From positions 124,001 through 188,000 of the forward strand of contig CAWFAI010000017.1 of the NCBI GenBank assembly GCA_963813725.1: 64,000 nucleotides of DNA, read 5' to 3'. Position 1 is the stretch's first letter, and every line of letters begins with the position of its first letter. The stretch is from VGBV01 sp963813725. Lineage in GTDB: Bacteria > Actinomycetota > Thermoleophilia > Solirubrobacterales > 70-9. The translations under genes were made by a program, and so were the position numbers. Under the pieces are notes generated by a model that had not been told where the DNA came from, ran no database searches, and was given only the letters and a program-made list of their open reading frames with translations. Positions 1 to 8,577 of the stretch are shown piece by piece.

Positions 1-91
1 GGCTGAGCTTGTAGAGGTGGGTGTGCAGGCTGGTGCCCCGCTCCCAGAACCACCAGAAGGGGGAGTCCGCCTGCGGTGCCTCGGATGCCAT
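1..91 (-). CDS. Partial N-terminus of an unidentified protein downstream of leuA
   Basis: An ATG on the reverse strand at 91 opens a frame that runs off the window edge after 30 codons. The residues begin MASEAPQADSPFWWFWERG and continue with THLYKLS. The frame starts 22 bases after the leuA stop and is on the same strand, so the two may be co-transcribed. The pattern of a polar start, an aromatic stretch and then an RGTxLHxxLYKLS segment faintly resembles the N-terminus of deazaflavin-dependent nitroreductases, but too little is visible to name it. No convincing ribosome binding site precedes the ATG. Confidence 0.45.
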   Translation of the reverse strand, partial: MASEAPQADSPFWWFWERGTSLHTHLYKLS

Positions 92-113
92 GGCCGCCGA
101 GTCTATTTGCGCG

Positions 114-1706
114 TCAGGGACCGGGGGTCCGCTCGACCGCCGCGTCCGCGGTGGCCTCCTCGGCCTCGCGGATGGCGGCGCCCTCCAGGGCGTTCGAGAG
201 AGCGCGCACGTAGGCGCGCGCAGACGCCTCGAGGATGTCGGTGGCGACGCCCTGGCCGCTCGCGAGCCGCTCGTTGGCCCGCAGGACCACGGTCACCTGG
301 CCGAGCGCGTCGGTGCCCTCGGTGACGGCCTCGACCTCGTAGCGGCGGAGCTCGGCCTCGGTGCCGACGGCCTCGCGGATCGCGCCGAAGATGGCGTCCA
401 CGGGCCCGTCACCCGAAGCCTGCGCGCTCGACTCCTCGCCCGACGGCAGCGTCACCGCGACGGTCGCGAGCGGCTCGCGGCGCGAGCCGGCCTCGACCTC
501 GAACCAGGCGAGGTCGTAGGACTCGGAGCTCTGGCGCATCTCGTCGGAGACGATCGCCTCCAGGTCGAGCGCGGTCACCTGCTTCTTCTTGTCCGCGATC
601 TCCTTGAAGCGCTTGAACGCCTGGTTCAGCGCCTGGCCCTCGACCACGAAGCCCAGGTCCTGCAGGGCGTCGCGCAGCGCGTGGCGCCCGGAGTGCTTGC
701 CCAGCACGATCGAGTTCGAGTCCAGCCCGACCTCGGTCGCATCCATGATCTCGTAGGTGGAGCGCTCCTTGAGCACGCCGTCCTGGTGGATGCCGGACTC
801 GTGCGCGAAGGCGTTGCGGCCGACCACGGCCTTGTTCGGGGGCACCGAGTAGCCGGTCAGCCGCGAGACCATGCGGCTCGTGCGGGCCAGCTCGCGCGCG
901 TCGATCCGGGTGTCCAGGCCGTGCTCGTCGTTGCGCGTCCGCAGCAGCATCACGACCTCCTCCAGCGAGCAGTTGCCGGCCCGCTCGCCGATGCCGTTGA
1001 TGGCGCACTCGATCTGCCGCGCGCCCGCCAGCACACCGGCGTAGGAGTTGGCCACGGCCAGCCCCAGGTCGTCGTGGCAGTGGACCGAGAGCGTGACCCC
1101 GTCCAGGCCGGGCACCAGCTCATACAGCCGGGTCAGGTAACGCGTGTACTCCTCTGGGGTCGTGTAGCCGACCGTGTCGGGGATGTTGATCGTGGTCGCG
1201 CCCTCGGCGACGGCGATCGCGCAGACCTCGGCGGTGAACTCGACGTCGGCGCGGGTGGCGTCCATGGGCGAGAACTCGACGTTGTCGGTGTATGAGCGGG
1301 CCAGGGCGACGGCTGCCTTGGCCTGGCCCTTGACGTCCTCGCGGGTGCTCTGCAGCTGGTGCTCGATGTGAATGTCCGAAGTCGAGATGAAGGTGTGGAT
1401 GCGCGGCCGCTGGGAGTCCTTGATCGCGTTCCAGGCGGCGTCGATGTCGGCCTTGTGTGTGCGCGAGAGGCCGCAGATCACCGGCCCCTCGACCTGGCGC
1501 GCGATGCTCTCCACGGCCTCGAAGTCGCCGGGGGAGGTGATGGGGAAGCCCGCCTCGATCACGTCGACGCCCAGGCGCGCCAGCTGTTGGGCGATCTCCA
1601 CCTTCTCGTGGGTGTTCAGCGAGATCCCCGGTGACTGCTCGCCGTCGCGCAGCGTCGTATCGAAGATCTGGACGCGATCCGGTTGGTCCACCGCCTGCTT
1701 GCTCAT
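114..1706 (-). CDS. leuA: 2-isopropylmalate synthase
   Basis: This enzyme condenses acetyl-CoA with 2-oxoisovalerate, the committed step of leucine synthesis in the cytoplasm. The 530-residue protein shows the DTTLRDGEQSPG metal/acetyl-CoA motif near residue 16 and the VHCHDDLGLAVANS metal-binding HxH motif near residue 210. It ends in a C-terminal regulatory domain (about 390-515) of the type that binds leucine for feedback inhibition. The length fits the bacterial family. The ATG at 1706 is preceded by a strong purine-rich site (GAGAAGGAGG, 1713-1722). A leucine-rich leader peptide lies upstream, so expression is probably leucine-controlled. ilvC, ilvN and ilvB of the shared branched-chain pathway are elsewhere in the window. 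Confidence 0.96.
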   Translation of the reverse strand: MSKQAVDQPDRVQIFDTTLRDGEQSPGISLNTHEKVEIAQQLARLGVDVIEAGFPITSPGDFEAVESIARQVEGPVICGLSRTHKADIDAAWNAIKDSQRPRIHTFISTSDIHIEHQLQSTREDVKGQAKAAVALARSYTDNVEFSPMDATRADVEFTAEVCAIAVAEGATTINIPDTVGYTTPEEYTRYLTRLYELVPGLDGVTLSVHCHDDLGLAVANSYAGVLAGARQIECAINGIGERAGNCSLEEVVMLLRTRNDEHGLDTRIDARELARTSRMVSRLTGYSVPPNKAVVGRNAFAHESGIHQDGVLKERSTYEIMDATEVGLDSNSIVLGKHSGRHALRDALQDLGFVVEGQALNQAFKRFKEIADKKKQVTALDLEAIVSDEMRQSSESYDLAWFEVEAGSRREPLATVAVTLPSGEESSAQASGDGPVDAIFGAIREAVGTEAELRRYEVEAVTEGTDALGQVTVVLRANERLASGQGVATDILEASARAYVRALSNALEGAAIREAEEATADAAVERTPGP

Positions 1707-1712
1707 GCTCGT

Positions 1713-1806
1713 CCTCCTTCTCTGGAGACTTCGGATGACCTGTTCCTCGGTTTGCGGCTGTCGCGCCGCCCAGCGATTACTCCCCCCGGAGGGGGAGGAG
1801 AAGGAG
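1713..1806 (-). promoter_or_regulatory. Putative leuA attenuator: Leu codons complementary to the leuA ribosome binding site
   Basis: Reading the reverse strand, codons 11-13 of the leader peptide (CTCCTTCTC, 1806-1798) are the exact reverse complement of GAGAAGGAG (1722-1714), which is the ribosome binding site of leuA. Immediately 3' of these codons is a perfect 7-bp hairpin with a TCCG tetraloop (1797-1780). The inferred model is as follows. When leucine is plentiful the ribosome clears the leader and the Leu-codon tract pairs with and hides the leuA site. When leucine is scarce a stalled ribosome covers the tract and leuA is translated. No U-rich terminator is visible, which favours translational over transcriptional attenuation. 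Confidence 0.55.
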
Positions 1807-1836
1807 AAGCGCCAGGCTGTCGTGCCGGTGGGTCAT
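1777..1836 (-). CDS. leuL: Leucine-rich leader peptide of leuA
   Basis: A 19-codon reading frame (MTHRHDSLALLLLLPLRGE, stop TAA) sits 70 bases upstream of leuA on the same strand. Seven of its 19 residues are leucine, with five consecutive Leu codons (CTT CTC CTT CTC CTC, 1809-1795). That is the hallmark of an amino-acid attenuator peptide for the pathway it precedes. The start is ATG at 1836 with only a weak upstream TGGA. A 7-bp GC hairpin (1780-1797) overlaps its end. The peptide is too short for ordinary gene finding, and the call rests on composition and position. Leader regulation of leuA is known in other actinobacteria. Confidence 0.75.
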   Translation of the reverse strand: MTHRHDSLALLLLLPLRGE

Positions 1837-1901
1837 CGAAGTCCAGGCAGCGTAGCGCAGCCGCCGCGGTGCCGTCCCGGGCGGGGACTAAGTTGGCCCC
1901 G

Positions 1902-3018
1902 ATGCGGGCGAGCGACATCGAGGCCCGGGCCGTCGCCAAGATCGTGCTGGTGGCGCTGTTCTGGGCTGCGCTGGCGGTGCTGCTGGCGATCGCGATCCTG
2001 CATACCCGCACCACCCTGCGCTGGGTGGTGACGGCGATCTTCCTGGCGCTGGCGCTCGATCCCGCGGTCGGCCTGATCGAGAAGATCAAGGTCAGTGGCC
2101 GCTCGGTGCCAAGGGTGGCCGCGGTCCTGGGCGCCCTCGCGGTCTTCCTCGCCGGGCTCACCTTCCTGGTCCTGCACGTGATCCCGCCGATGATCAAGGA
2201 GGTCGAGGGGCTGGCGAAGAAGGCGCCCACCTACGTCACCGACTTCGAGAGCTGGGCGGAGGACAACAGGGAGTTCGCCGAGCTGAACGACAAGTACGAC
2301 CTCACCGACAAGCTCAGCGAGCAGGCCGGCTCCCTGCCCTCGAAGCTGGGCGACGGAGCCACCGCGCTCGGCGACGCGACCGTGAGCGTGCTGGAGCACC
2401 TGCTGGCGGCGATCACGATCCTGACGCTGACGGTGTTCCTGCTGCTGGAGGGAAAGGGGATGTTCGAGCGCGGCACCGGGCGATTGGACAAGGCTGCACC
2501 GGGACCGCGCCCGTCGCGTCGGGACGCGGATCGCGGCCGTCGTGCGCTCCTACGTCACGGTCAACCTGATGCTCGCGATCGGAGCCGGGCTGTTCACATG
2601 GATCTTCCTCGAGATCCTCGGCTTCCACCTCGCGATCCCGATGGCGCTGCTGGTCGCCTTCCTGGATCTTGTGCCGCTGATCGGGCTCACGATCGGCGGC
2701 CTGCTGGTCGCGGTCGTGCTCGCGATCGACGGCCAGCCCTACGACGCTCTGCTGTGGCTGGCGATATTCCTTGCCTACCAGCAGCTGCAGGACCGCGTGA
2801 TCCAGCCGCTGATGTACAAGGGCGGAGCGCTGAAGGTGAATCCGGTGGTGGCGATCGTCGCGGTGGTGGTCGGTGCCAACCTGGCCGGTGTGCTGGGGGC
2901 GCTGATCGCGATCCCGGTCGCCGCCTCGCTCGGGGTGATCATCGACGAGCTGGTGCTGTCAGGTCCCGCTCGCCCCGCTGGCGCCCCGGGCGCCGTGGGG
3001 GCGAAGCCGGCGGAGTAG
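1902..3018 (+). pseudogene. AI-2E family (PerM-like) transporter, split by one frameshift
   Basis: This is an integral membrane permease of the PerM/AI-2E exporter family; the real substrate is unknown. The N-terminal part has paired helices (about residues 10-45 and 65-90) and a soluble acidic middle (VEGLAKKAPTYVTDF onwards), followed by a helix ending LTVFLLLEGKGMFERG. The frame is then lost near 2485-2494. The other frame resumes as LHRDRARRVGTRIAAVVRSY and gives the conserved C-terminal half, including DLVPLIGLTIGG and the RVIQPLMYKG segment. Removing one A from GACAAGGCTG restores a single protein of about 371 residues. The ATG at 1902 is chosen because the conserved N-terminus starts there. 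The last 60 bases overlap the convergent gene that follows. Either a sequencing error or a recent inactivation would explain the break. Confidence 0.8.
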
Positions 3019-3736
3019 CTCGGGGCCGCGCTTCCAGAACGGCCTGCCGCGCTCTCCCGCGTAGCGCTCCTGCGAGCGCTTCAGCTTCTCGTGCCGGTAG
3101 AACAGCTTCGCCCACAGCGAGTGGGGCTTGCCCAGGCGCAGGGCGCCGATCATCCCGACCAGCGGAACGAACAGCCCCAGCAGCGCCATCCCGAACTTCT
3201 CCTTGGCCATGTTGACGAGGAAGAAGCCGATGTGGACAGCGCCGCCCGCGCCGACCCCCGCGAAGACGGCGGTCTCGACCGAGTCGGCCGCGTCCACCCA
3301 GCCCCTGAAGCCCACCAGCACCAGCAGGGAGACCGCCGTGGCGACGATCACCGCGTCGATCGAGCGGCGGCCCTGCTTGGACCAGTACACGTCCTTGAGG
3401 TTGAGCCAGAGCGCGAACTCGTCGAGCGTCAGCCCGGCGCCGATTCCGAAGCCGATCGCCGCGACCTCGAGCCAGGGGGACTCGGGGTTCACGGCCACGC
3501 CCAGGTAGCCGAAGATCAGCAGCGCGAGGATGCCCCAGACCATGTGGTGGATGTGGAGCCCGCCCTTGGTCTCCACGTTGCCGGGCCACCAGCTCACCTG
3601 GGCGCGGATCATGTGCGCGCTGGTGCGGATGAACGCGAAGGAGAGCAGGAAGGCGCAGATGCAGAGGAACTGTGGCTCGCGACCGGTATCGACGATCCCC
3701 TCCTGGTAGAGGGAGCCGATGCTCGGCGAGCAGCAT
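2959..3736 (-). CDS. Multi-spanning membrane protein of unknown function (probable frameshift near the start)
   Basis: From the ATG at 3612 the frame gives 217 residues with about five hydrophobic helices and a conserved-looking GGLHIHHMVWG segment. The same frame extends upstream without a stop (SLYQEGIVDTGREPQFLC, then a hydrophobic CAFLLSFAFI helix), but there is no start codon before the stop at 3736-3738. An ATG at 3736 in another frame overlaps the upstream gene's stop (TGATG). Deleting one C near 3721 joins MLLAE to IGSLYQEG. I therefore infer a translationally coupled gene with a one-base error, about 258 residues long. The function is not recognised. The tail overlaps the end of the convergent permease gene. 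Confidence 0.65.
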
Positions 3737-4440
3737 CAGGGGACCTTCCTCGTCACGTTGCAGCTTTTCGCGGTGTCGTGTCCGCCTCCTCCGTTGCAGA
3801 GGTCGCGCGCGGCTCCCCCCTGGAGCTTGTCGCGCCCGCTGCCCCCCATCAGCACGTCTGAGGACCCCCCGCCGCTGAGGCTGTCGCGCCCGCCCTCACC
3901 GCGCACCAGGTCACCGCCGCCGAAGCCCAGCAGCGCGTCGTGCCCTGGGCCGCCCGTGACCAGGTCGCCGCCGAGCCCGCCGACGATGCGGTCGTTGCCG
4001 GTTCCTCCCATCATCGCCCGCTCCTGGCTGACCAGGGAGATCCCGATCAGGATCGGCAGGGTCGTCTGGGCCGAGAGGTTGTCGTCGCCGCCGCCCAGGT
4101 CCCCGGCGATCGCCCCGATGTACTGCGGCTGGCAGCTGACCTGGGTGGGGCTGTCCTGGATGCACTCGGGGGCCGGCCCGTCGGGCTCGAGGATGCCTTC
4201 CGGCGAGGTGAGCACCAGGCGACCCCCCGCGTCCGCGAAGACGCTGATGTTGTTGGCGGCGGAGGTGCCCTGAAGGACGAAGATCGTGGTCTCGGCGGAG
4301 GCGGCGGCGAGGCCGGCCGGCCGCGCGCTCTGGAGCGAGCTGGTCAGCATCGAGCGATCCGCGCCCGCGCCGGCTGAGCCGAACGCGGCCACGGCGCAGG
4401 CCGCGAGAAGCGCCACGCGCCGGGCCCTGCGCAGTCCCAT
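3736..4440 (-). CDS. Secreted RTX-like calcium-binding protein
   Basis: The protein opens with a classical signal peptide (twin arginines, then VALLAACAVAAFG and an AGAGA cleavage region). A middle region of about 100 residues follows. The C-terminal half contains successive nonapeptide-type repeats such as GGTGNDRIVG, GGPGHDALLG and GGSGRDKLQG. These match hemolysin-type calcium-binding repeats, which fold as a parallel beta-roll outside the cell. Two cysteines near the end (DLCNGGGGHDTAKSC) could form a disulfide. I chose the ATG at 4440, just before the signal peptide; a GTG at 4458 is the alternative. The stop overlaps a downstream ATG as TGATG. No associated type I secretion genes are nearby, so export is presumably by Sec. 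Confidence 0.82.
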   Translation of the reverse strand: MGLRRARRVALLAACAVAAFGSAGAGADRSMLTSSLQSARPAGLAAASAETTIFVLQGTSAANNISVFADAGGRLVLTSPEGILEPDGPAPECIQDSPTQVSCQPQYIGAIAGDLGGGDDNLSAQTTLPILIGISLVSQERAMMGGTGNDRIVGGLGGDLVTGGPGHDALLGFGGGDLVRGEGGRDSLSGGGSSDVLMGGSGRDKLQGGAARDLCNGGGGHDTAKSCNVTRKVP

Positions 4441-4496
4441 GCTGGCCCCGTGCCTCACGCGGTTGATGCTAGGGAACCAGGACCCATGGGCCGAGG

Positions 4497-6089
4497 CTAC
4501 AGCGAGACGGCGCGCCCGACGGCGAAGCCGTCGAGCTCGAGCAGGCGATCGATCGTGGACTGGTTCACCGGGTTGTCGGTGGTCAGCGCCATCACCGCGG
4601 TGTCGCCCTCGGGCTCCGCGCCGACGGCGGCCGAGACGATGTTGACGCCCTCTTCGCCGAAGACCGTGCCCACCAGGCCGATCATGCCCGGCTGGTCGGC
4701 GTAGCGGAAGATCGCCAGGTGCTCGGCGAAGGGCAGGTAGAAGTCGTCGCCCCAGACCCGCGTCAGGTGAGGGATGCTGCGCGGCCCGACCGAGGTGCCG
4801 GCGACCTCGGTGGACTCCTCGCCTGAGCGGATTCGGACCACGACGAGCTCGGTGAAGTCCTCGGAGGCGGTCTCGCGCGTCTCGGTCAGCTCGATCCCGC
4901 GCTGCTCGGCCAGGTGCGGCGCGTTGACCAGGTTGACGGCCTCCTCGGTGTGGTCCTTCAGGATCCCGGCCAGGACCGCGATGCCGAGAATCCGCGTGTC
5001 CTCCTCGGCCAGGCGCCCGCGGAACTCGACCTCCACGCGGTGCACCGCTCCGTTGCCGAGGCCCTGGGCGAGGCGGCCGAGCTTCTCGCAGAGCGGCACG
5101 AAGGGCGCCAGCGCCTCCATCACCTCGGGGCGCACCGCCGCGATGTTGACCGCCGTGGTGACGACGCCGCCGGCGAGCGCCGCGGTCACCTGCTCGGCGG
5201 TGACGATGCCCGCCCGGTCCTGGGCCTCCTCGGTCGAGGCTCCCAGGTGCGGGGTCACGACCACGTCGTCCCGCGCCAGGATCGGATGCTCGGTGAACGG
5301 CTCGGAGGGGAACACGTCCAGCGCCGCTCCGGCGACCCGGCCGCTCTCGAGCCCGGCGAGCAGCGCGTCCAGGTCGACCAGTTCGCCGCGGGCGCAGTTG
5401 ACGATCCGGACGCCCTCGCGCATGGCGCCGATGGCGTCCGCGTCGATGAAGCCGACGGTCTCGGGGGTCTTGGGCAGGTGCAGGGTGATGAAGTCCGAGC
5501 GCTGGTAGAGCTCCTCGGGAGACTCCACGCCCTCGACCCCCAGCTCTCGGAAGCGCTCGGCGGTGACGAACTTGTCGTAGCCGACGACGCGCATCTCGAA
5601 GGCCTGCGCCCGGTGGGCGACGAGCTGGCCGATGCGGCCGAAGCCCAGCACCCCGAGCGTCTTGCCGTACAGCTCAGCCCCCTTGAAGCGGGAGCGCTCC
5701 CATGCGCCCCCGGCGAGCGAGCCATGCGCCTGAGGGACGTTGCGGCACAGCGCCAGCATCACCGCGACGGTGTGCTCGGCGGCCGCGATCGAGTTGGCCT
5801 CGGGCGCGTTGGCGACCACGATTCCCCGCTTGGTGGCGGCCTCGATGTCCACGTTGTCCACACCCGTGCCGGCGCGCCCGATCACGCGCAGCCTCTCCCC
5901 CTTCTGAATCAGACCGGCGTCGAGCTGGGTCGCCGAGCGGATCAGGATCCCATCGAACTCGGCGATGCGGCGCTCGAGCTCGCCCTCGTCCCAGTCCAGG
6001 CCGAGCTCGACGTCGAAGCGCTCGCGCAGCAGCTCTACGCCGGCGTCGGCGATTCGCTCCTTGACCAGGACCTTTGACCGCTCAGCCAT
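4497..6089 (-). CDS. serA: D-3-phosphoglycerate dehydrogenase
   Basis: SerA oxidises 3-phosphoglycerate to 3-phosphohydroxypyruvate with NAD, the first step of serine synthesis. The 530 residues are the long bacterial form. A catalytic domain carries GRAGTGVDNVD (about residue 72), and a Rossmann fold has GFGRIGQLVAHRAQAF (about 148). The catalytic segments are ARGELVD (about 233) and PHLGASTEEAQDRAG (about 281). An intervening ASB-type domain and a C-terminal ACT domain (about 455-530) that senses serine in relatives follow. The start is only nine bases from the stop of the upstream aminotransferase, so the two are probably one operon making phosphoserine. Confidence 0.96.
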   Translation of the reverse strand: MAERSKVLVKERIADAGVELLRERFDVELGLDWDEGELERRIAEFDGILIRSATQLDAGLIQKGERLRVIGRAGTGVDNVDIEAATKRGIVVANAPEANSIAAAEHTVAVMLALCRNVPQAHGSLAGGAWERSRFKGAELYGKTLGVLGFGRIGQLVAHRAQAFEMRVVGYDKFVTAERFRELGVEGVESPEELYQRSDFITLHLPKTPETVGFIDADAIGAMREGVRIVNCARGELVDLDALLAGLESGRVAGAALDVFPSEPFTEHPILARDDVVVTPHLGASTEEAQDRAGIVTAEQVTAALAGGVVTTAVNIAAVRPEVMEALAPFVPLCEKLGRLAQGLGNGAVHRVEVEFRGRLAEEDTRILGIAVLAGILKDHTEEAVNLVNAPHLAEQRGIELTETRETASEDFTELVVVRIRSGEESTEVAGTSVGPRSIPHLTRVWGDDFYLPFAEHLAIFRYADQPGMIGLVGTVFGEEGVNIVSAAVGAEPEGDTAVMALTTDNPVNQSTIDRLLELDGFAVGRAVSL

Positions 6090-6098
6090 GTCGTCGCG

Positions 6099-7298
6099 CT
6101 ACCCGACCGGCTCCGGTGCGCGTCCCGCCTGCGAGAAGACGCGCTGGGCCGCGCCCGCGGCGGAACCAGGCTCCACCTCGGCGCCCAGGTCGCCCAGAGC
6201 GGCCTCGAGCGCCGTCAGCGCGATCACGATGTCGAAGGCCCCGAAGTAGCCGCAGTGCGCGATGCGGACGATCTTGCCCTTCAAGCGTCCCTGGCCGCCG
6301 GCGGCCGTGACGCCGTAGCGGTCCCGCATCGCCTTCGGGACGGCCTCGCCGTCGACGGAGTCCGGCATCACCGCCGCGGTGACGACGTTGGCGCCGTCGT
6401 CGTCGGGCCCGAAGCGCTCGAGGCCCAGGGCCTCGATCCCGGCGCGCGCCGCGCGCGCGAGGATCGCGTGGCGCTCGAAGACCTGCGGCAGGCCCTCGTC
6501 ACAGATCAGGCCGAGCGCGACGTCGAGCGCCCGCCACAGGGTGACGGCGGGCGTGAACGCGCTGTTGGGCGGATCCTGGCCCTGGCCCTCGGCGGTCCTG
6601 GCCCAGTCGAAGTAGTAGCGGCCGCCGGGCTTTTGGGCCGCGAGCTCCAGCGCCCGGGGATTCGCCGAGGCGAAGCCCAGGCCGGGCGGGCACATCAGCG
6701 ACTTCTGCGAGCCCGAGACCACGACGTCCACGCCCCAGTCGTCCTGGGGCAGGTCGACCGCGCCCAGGCCCGAGACCGCGTCCACGACGATCATTGCCCC
6801 GTGGTCGTGGGCGACGGTCGTGAGCCCGCGTACGTCGTTCACGACCCCGGTCGAGGTCTCCGACTGCGTGACGAACACGGCCTTCGGGGGCTTCGGCATC
6901 GCCGCGACCGTCTCGGCCAGGCGCTCCGGTGCGATCGCCTCCCCCCACTCCACGTCCAGGTGCGCCACCTCGCCGCCGTAGGCACGGCACAGCTCGACCC
7001 AGCGCTCGCCGAACTTTCCGGCCGAGGCGACGGCCACGGGGTCGCCGGGCGCGACGAGGTTCGCGACCGCCGACTCCATTGCCCCGGTGCCCGAGGAGGC
7101 GAACGAGAGGACCTGGTTATCCGTCTGGAAGACCCTGCGCAGGCGATCCAAGGCGGCCGCGTAGACCTCGACGAAGGCCGGCGCGCGGTGGTAGGTGACC
7201 GGCTCGGCCATCACCTGGCTCACCTGTGGCGGCAGCGGGGTCGGGCCGGCGGTCATCAGGTACTGCTTGATGTACGGATTCGGCGCCAAGGCGACCAA
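6099..7298 (-). CDS. Class V aminotransferase (serine-glyoxylate / probable phosphoserine aminotransferase)
   Basis: This is a PLP-dependent fold-type I aminotransferase of 399 residues, alanine-glyoxylate/serine-pyruvate type. The motif IVVDAVSGLGAVDLPQDDWG (about 162) carries the PLP-ring aspartate, and VVVSGSQKSLMCPPGLGF (about 187) carries the Schiff-base lysine. The start appears to be TTG at 7298; TTG codon 4 is an alternative. No other transaminase for the serine pathway is visible, and the gene directly precedes serA. The likely job is therefore conversion of phosphohydroxypyruvate to phosphoserine, as suggested for similar serA-linked class V enzymes in other lineages. This is inference from context. 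A photorespiration-like serine-glyoxylate role cannot be excluded. Confidence 0.85.
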   Translation of the reverse strand: MVALAPNPYIKQYLMTAGPTPLPPQVSQVMAEPVTYHRAPAFVEVYAAALDRLRRVFQTDNQVLSFASSGTGAMESAVANLVAPGDPVAVASAGKFGERWVELCRAYGGEVAHLDVEWGEAIAPERLAETVAAMPKPPKAVFVTQSETSTGVVNDVRGLTTVAHDHGAMIVVDAVSGLGAVDLPQDDWGVDVVVSGSQKSLMCPPGLGFASANPRALELAAQKPGGRYYFDWARTAEGQGQDPPNSAFTPAVTLWRALDVALGLICDEGLPQVFERHAILARAARAGIEALGLERFGPDDDGANVVTAAVMPDSVDGEAVPKAMRDRYGVTAAGGQGRLKGKIVRIAHCGYFGAFDIVIALTALEAALGDLGAEVEPGSAAGAAQRVFSQAGRAPEPVG

Positions 7299-7425
7299 GG
7301 GTAGTCATCCGGCCTGCGGAGCCCGCCGCCGGCCATGCGCCCGGCTTCGCGCCGCTCCATCGACTAGCGTTCGGCACGAATCGCGGCGCAGTTCCAATGT
7401 CTCGACCAAACACAGGAGGGCTTGC

Positions 7426-7798
7426 ATGAGCTTTTCGGAGGCCGTCAAGGACGGTTTCGACCACTACGCGAAGTTCGACGGCAGGGCCTCGAGGCCGTCG
7501 TTCTGGTGGTGGGTGCTGTTCGCGTTCATCGTCGGAATCGCCGCGAGCATCCTCGACGCAGCGATCGGCGCGACGATCTTCAGCATCATCGTTTCGCTGG
7601 GGCTGATCTTGCCGAACCTGTCGAAGAGCATCAGAAGGCTCCACGACACCGGTCGCACGGGCTGGTGGATCCTGATCGGGCTCATCCCCGCTGATCGGGT
7701 GGATCGTGCTGCTGATCTTCTATTTGGAGAAGGGGGACCCGGGCGACAACGAGTACGGCCCGCCTCCCGCGGACGCCGCTCCGGCCGTCGCCGCCTAG
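7426..7798 (+). CDS. DUF805 small membrane protein (one-base frameshift)
   Basis: The ATG at 7426 follows a good ribosome site (AGGAGGG, 7414-7420). The protein begins MSFSEAVKDGFDHYAKFDGR and has the DUF805 pattern: an aromatic FWWWVLFAF helix, a second helix, then SIRRLHDTGRTGWWILIGLI. The frame then shifts at a CCCC run (about 7687-7690). In the next frame it continues PLIGWIVLLIFYLEKGDPGD and NEYGPPP, exactly the usual DUF805 ending, to a TAG at 7796. With three C's the product is 123 residues. The function of the family is unknown; members are inner-membrane proteins with three or four helices. It is followed by a clear terminator. Confidence 0.8.
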
Positions 7799-7819
7799 GC
7801 CGGCGCCTTGAGCTGAGAT

Positions 7820-7873
7820 CCGAGCCGGCCCGGGGCCTCGCCGCCCCGGGCCCGACTCGGGTTCGGCGTTTTT
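7820..7873 (+). terminator. Intrinsic terminator after the DUF805 gene
   Basis: A 10-bp perfect stem (GGCCCGGGGC, 7827-7836, with GCCCCGGGCC, 7843-7852) and a six-base loop is flanked by a second outer pairing (CCGAG 7820-7824 with CTCGG 7856-7860). It is followed by a run of five T at 7869-7873. It lies 22 bases after the upstream stop and before the next forward gene. Confidence 0.75.
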
Positions 7874-7946
7874 GTAGGGTGGCCCGGCGCCCCGGTTGCT
7901 GCAGGGCCGGCGCCGACAGCCCGACTTCCTACCGCCTGGAGGGAAC

Positions 7947-8573
7947 ATGTACCCAGTCAGCTACGCAGCCGACTACGCGGCCGAGGGACGCAACCGCCTG
8001 ACCACCTTCTTCCGCTCGTTCGTCGCGATCCCCTGGCTGATCGTGGCCTATCTCTACGGCATCGGCTCCTCGATCGTGACCGTGCTCGCCTGGTTCGCGA
8101 TGGTGTTCACCGGCCGCTACCCCCAGCAGCTCTACGACTTCAACGGCGGCTACCTGCGGATGGTGAACCGGGTCAACGGCTTCCACTACCTGCTCACCGA
8201 CGAATATCCGCCGTTCGGCGGAGCCGAGGAGCCCGGGTACCCGATCCGGATCGGGGTTCCCGAGCCCCTTGACGCCTACAGCCGGGCGAAGGCCTTCTTC
8301 CGCCTCATCATCGGGATCCCGGTCATGATCCTGGCCTTCGTCCAGGCCATCATCCTCGGCGTCGTCACCCTGATCGCCTGGTTCGCGATCCTGTTCACCG
8401 GCAAGCATCCAGAGGGGCTCTTCAACCCCGCCCGCTCGGCGGCGGCCTACCTGACACGGTCGTCCGCCTATTTCCTGCTGCTGACCGAGGACTGGCCGCC
8501 TTTCTCGCTGGAGGACGGCGCTGCCGATCCCGCAGGGCAGATCCAGACCGAGGCCGCGAGCCGCACGAGTTAG
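7947..8573 (+). CDS. DUF4389 membrane protein with internal duplication
   Basis: The ATG at 7947 follows GGAGGG at 7938. The 208-residue protein consists of two homologous halves. Each has a hydrophobic helical pair (FFRSFVAIPWLIVAYLYGIG and FFRLIIGIPVMILAFVQAII), then WFAMVFTG or WFAILFTG, then an amphipathic stretch ending LLTDEYPPF or LLTEDWPPF. This is the pattern of DUF4389, an actinobacterial membrane family of unknown function, present here as a tandem domain pair. It reads in the same direction as the cupin gene, with only four bases between them, so the two are likely an operon. Confidence 0.8.
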   Translation: MYPVSYAADYAAEGRNRLTTFFRSFVAIPWLIVAYLYGIGSSIVTVLAWFAMVFTGRYPQQLYDFNGGYLRMVNRVNGFHYLLTDEYPPFGGAEEPGYPIRIGVPEPLDAYSRAKAFFRLIIGIPVMILAFVQAIILGVVTLIAWFAILFTGKHPEGLFNPARSAAAYLTRSSAYFLLLTEDWPPFSLEDGAADPAGQIQTEAASRTS

Positions 8574-8577
8574 GGCG

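Noticed and set aside
1902..3018. Autoinducer-2 exporter and quorum sensing
   Set aside because: The family name reflects one E. coli member; nothing in the neighbourhood (no luxS or lsr genes) supports an AI-2 role.
3736..4440. RTX toxin
   Set aside because: Calcium-binding repeats are present, but there is no catalytic or pore-forming domain, no acyltransferase and no type I secretion genes; a Sec signal peptide is present instead.
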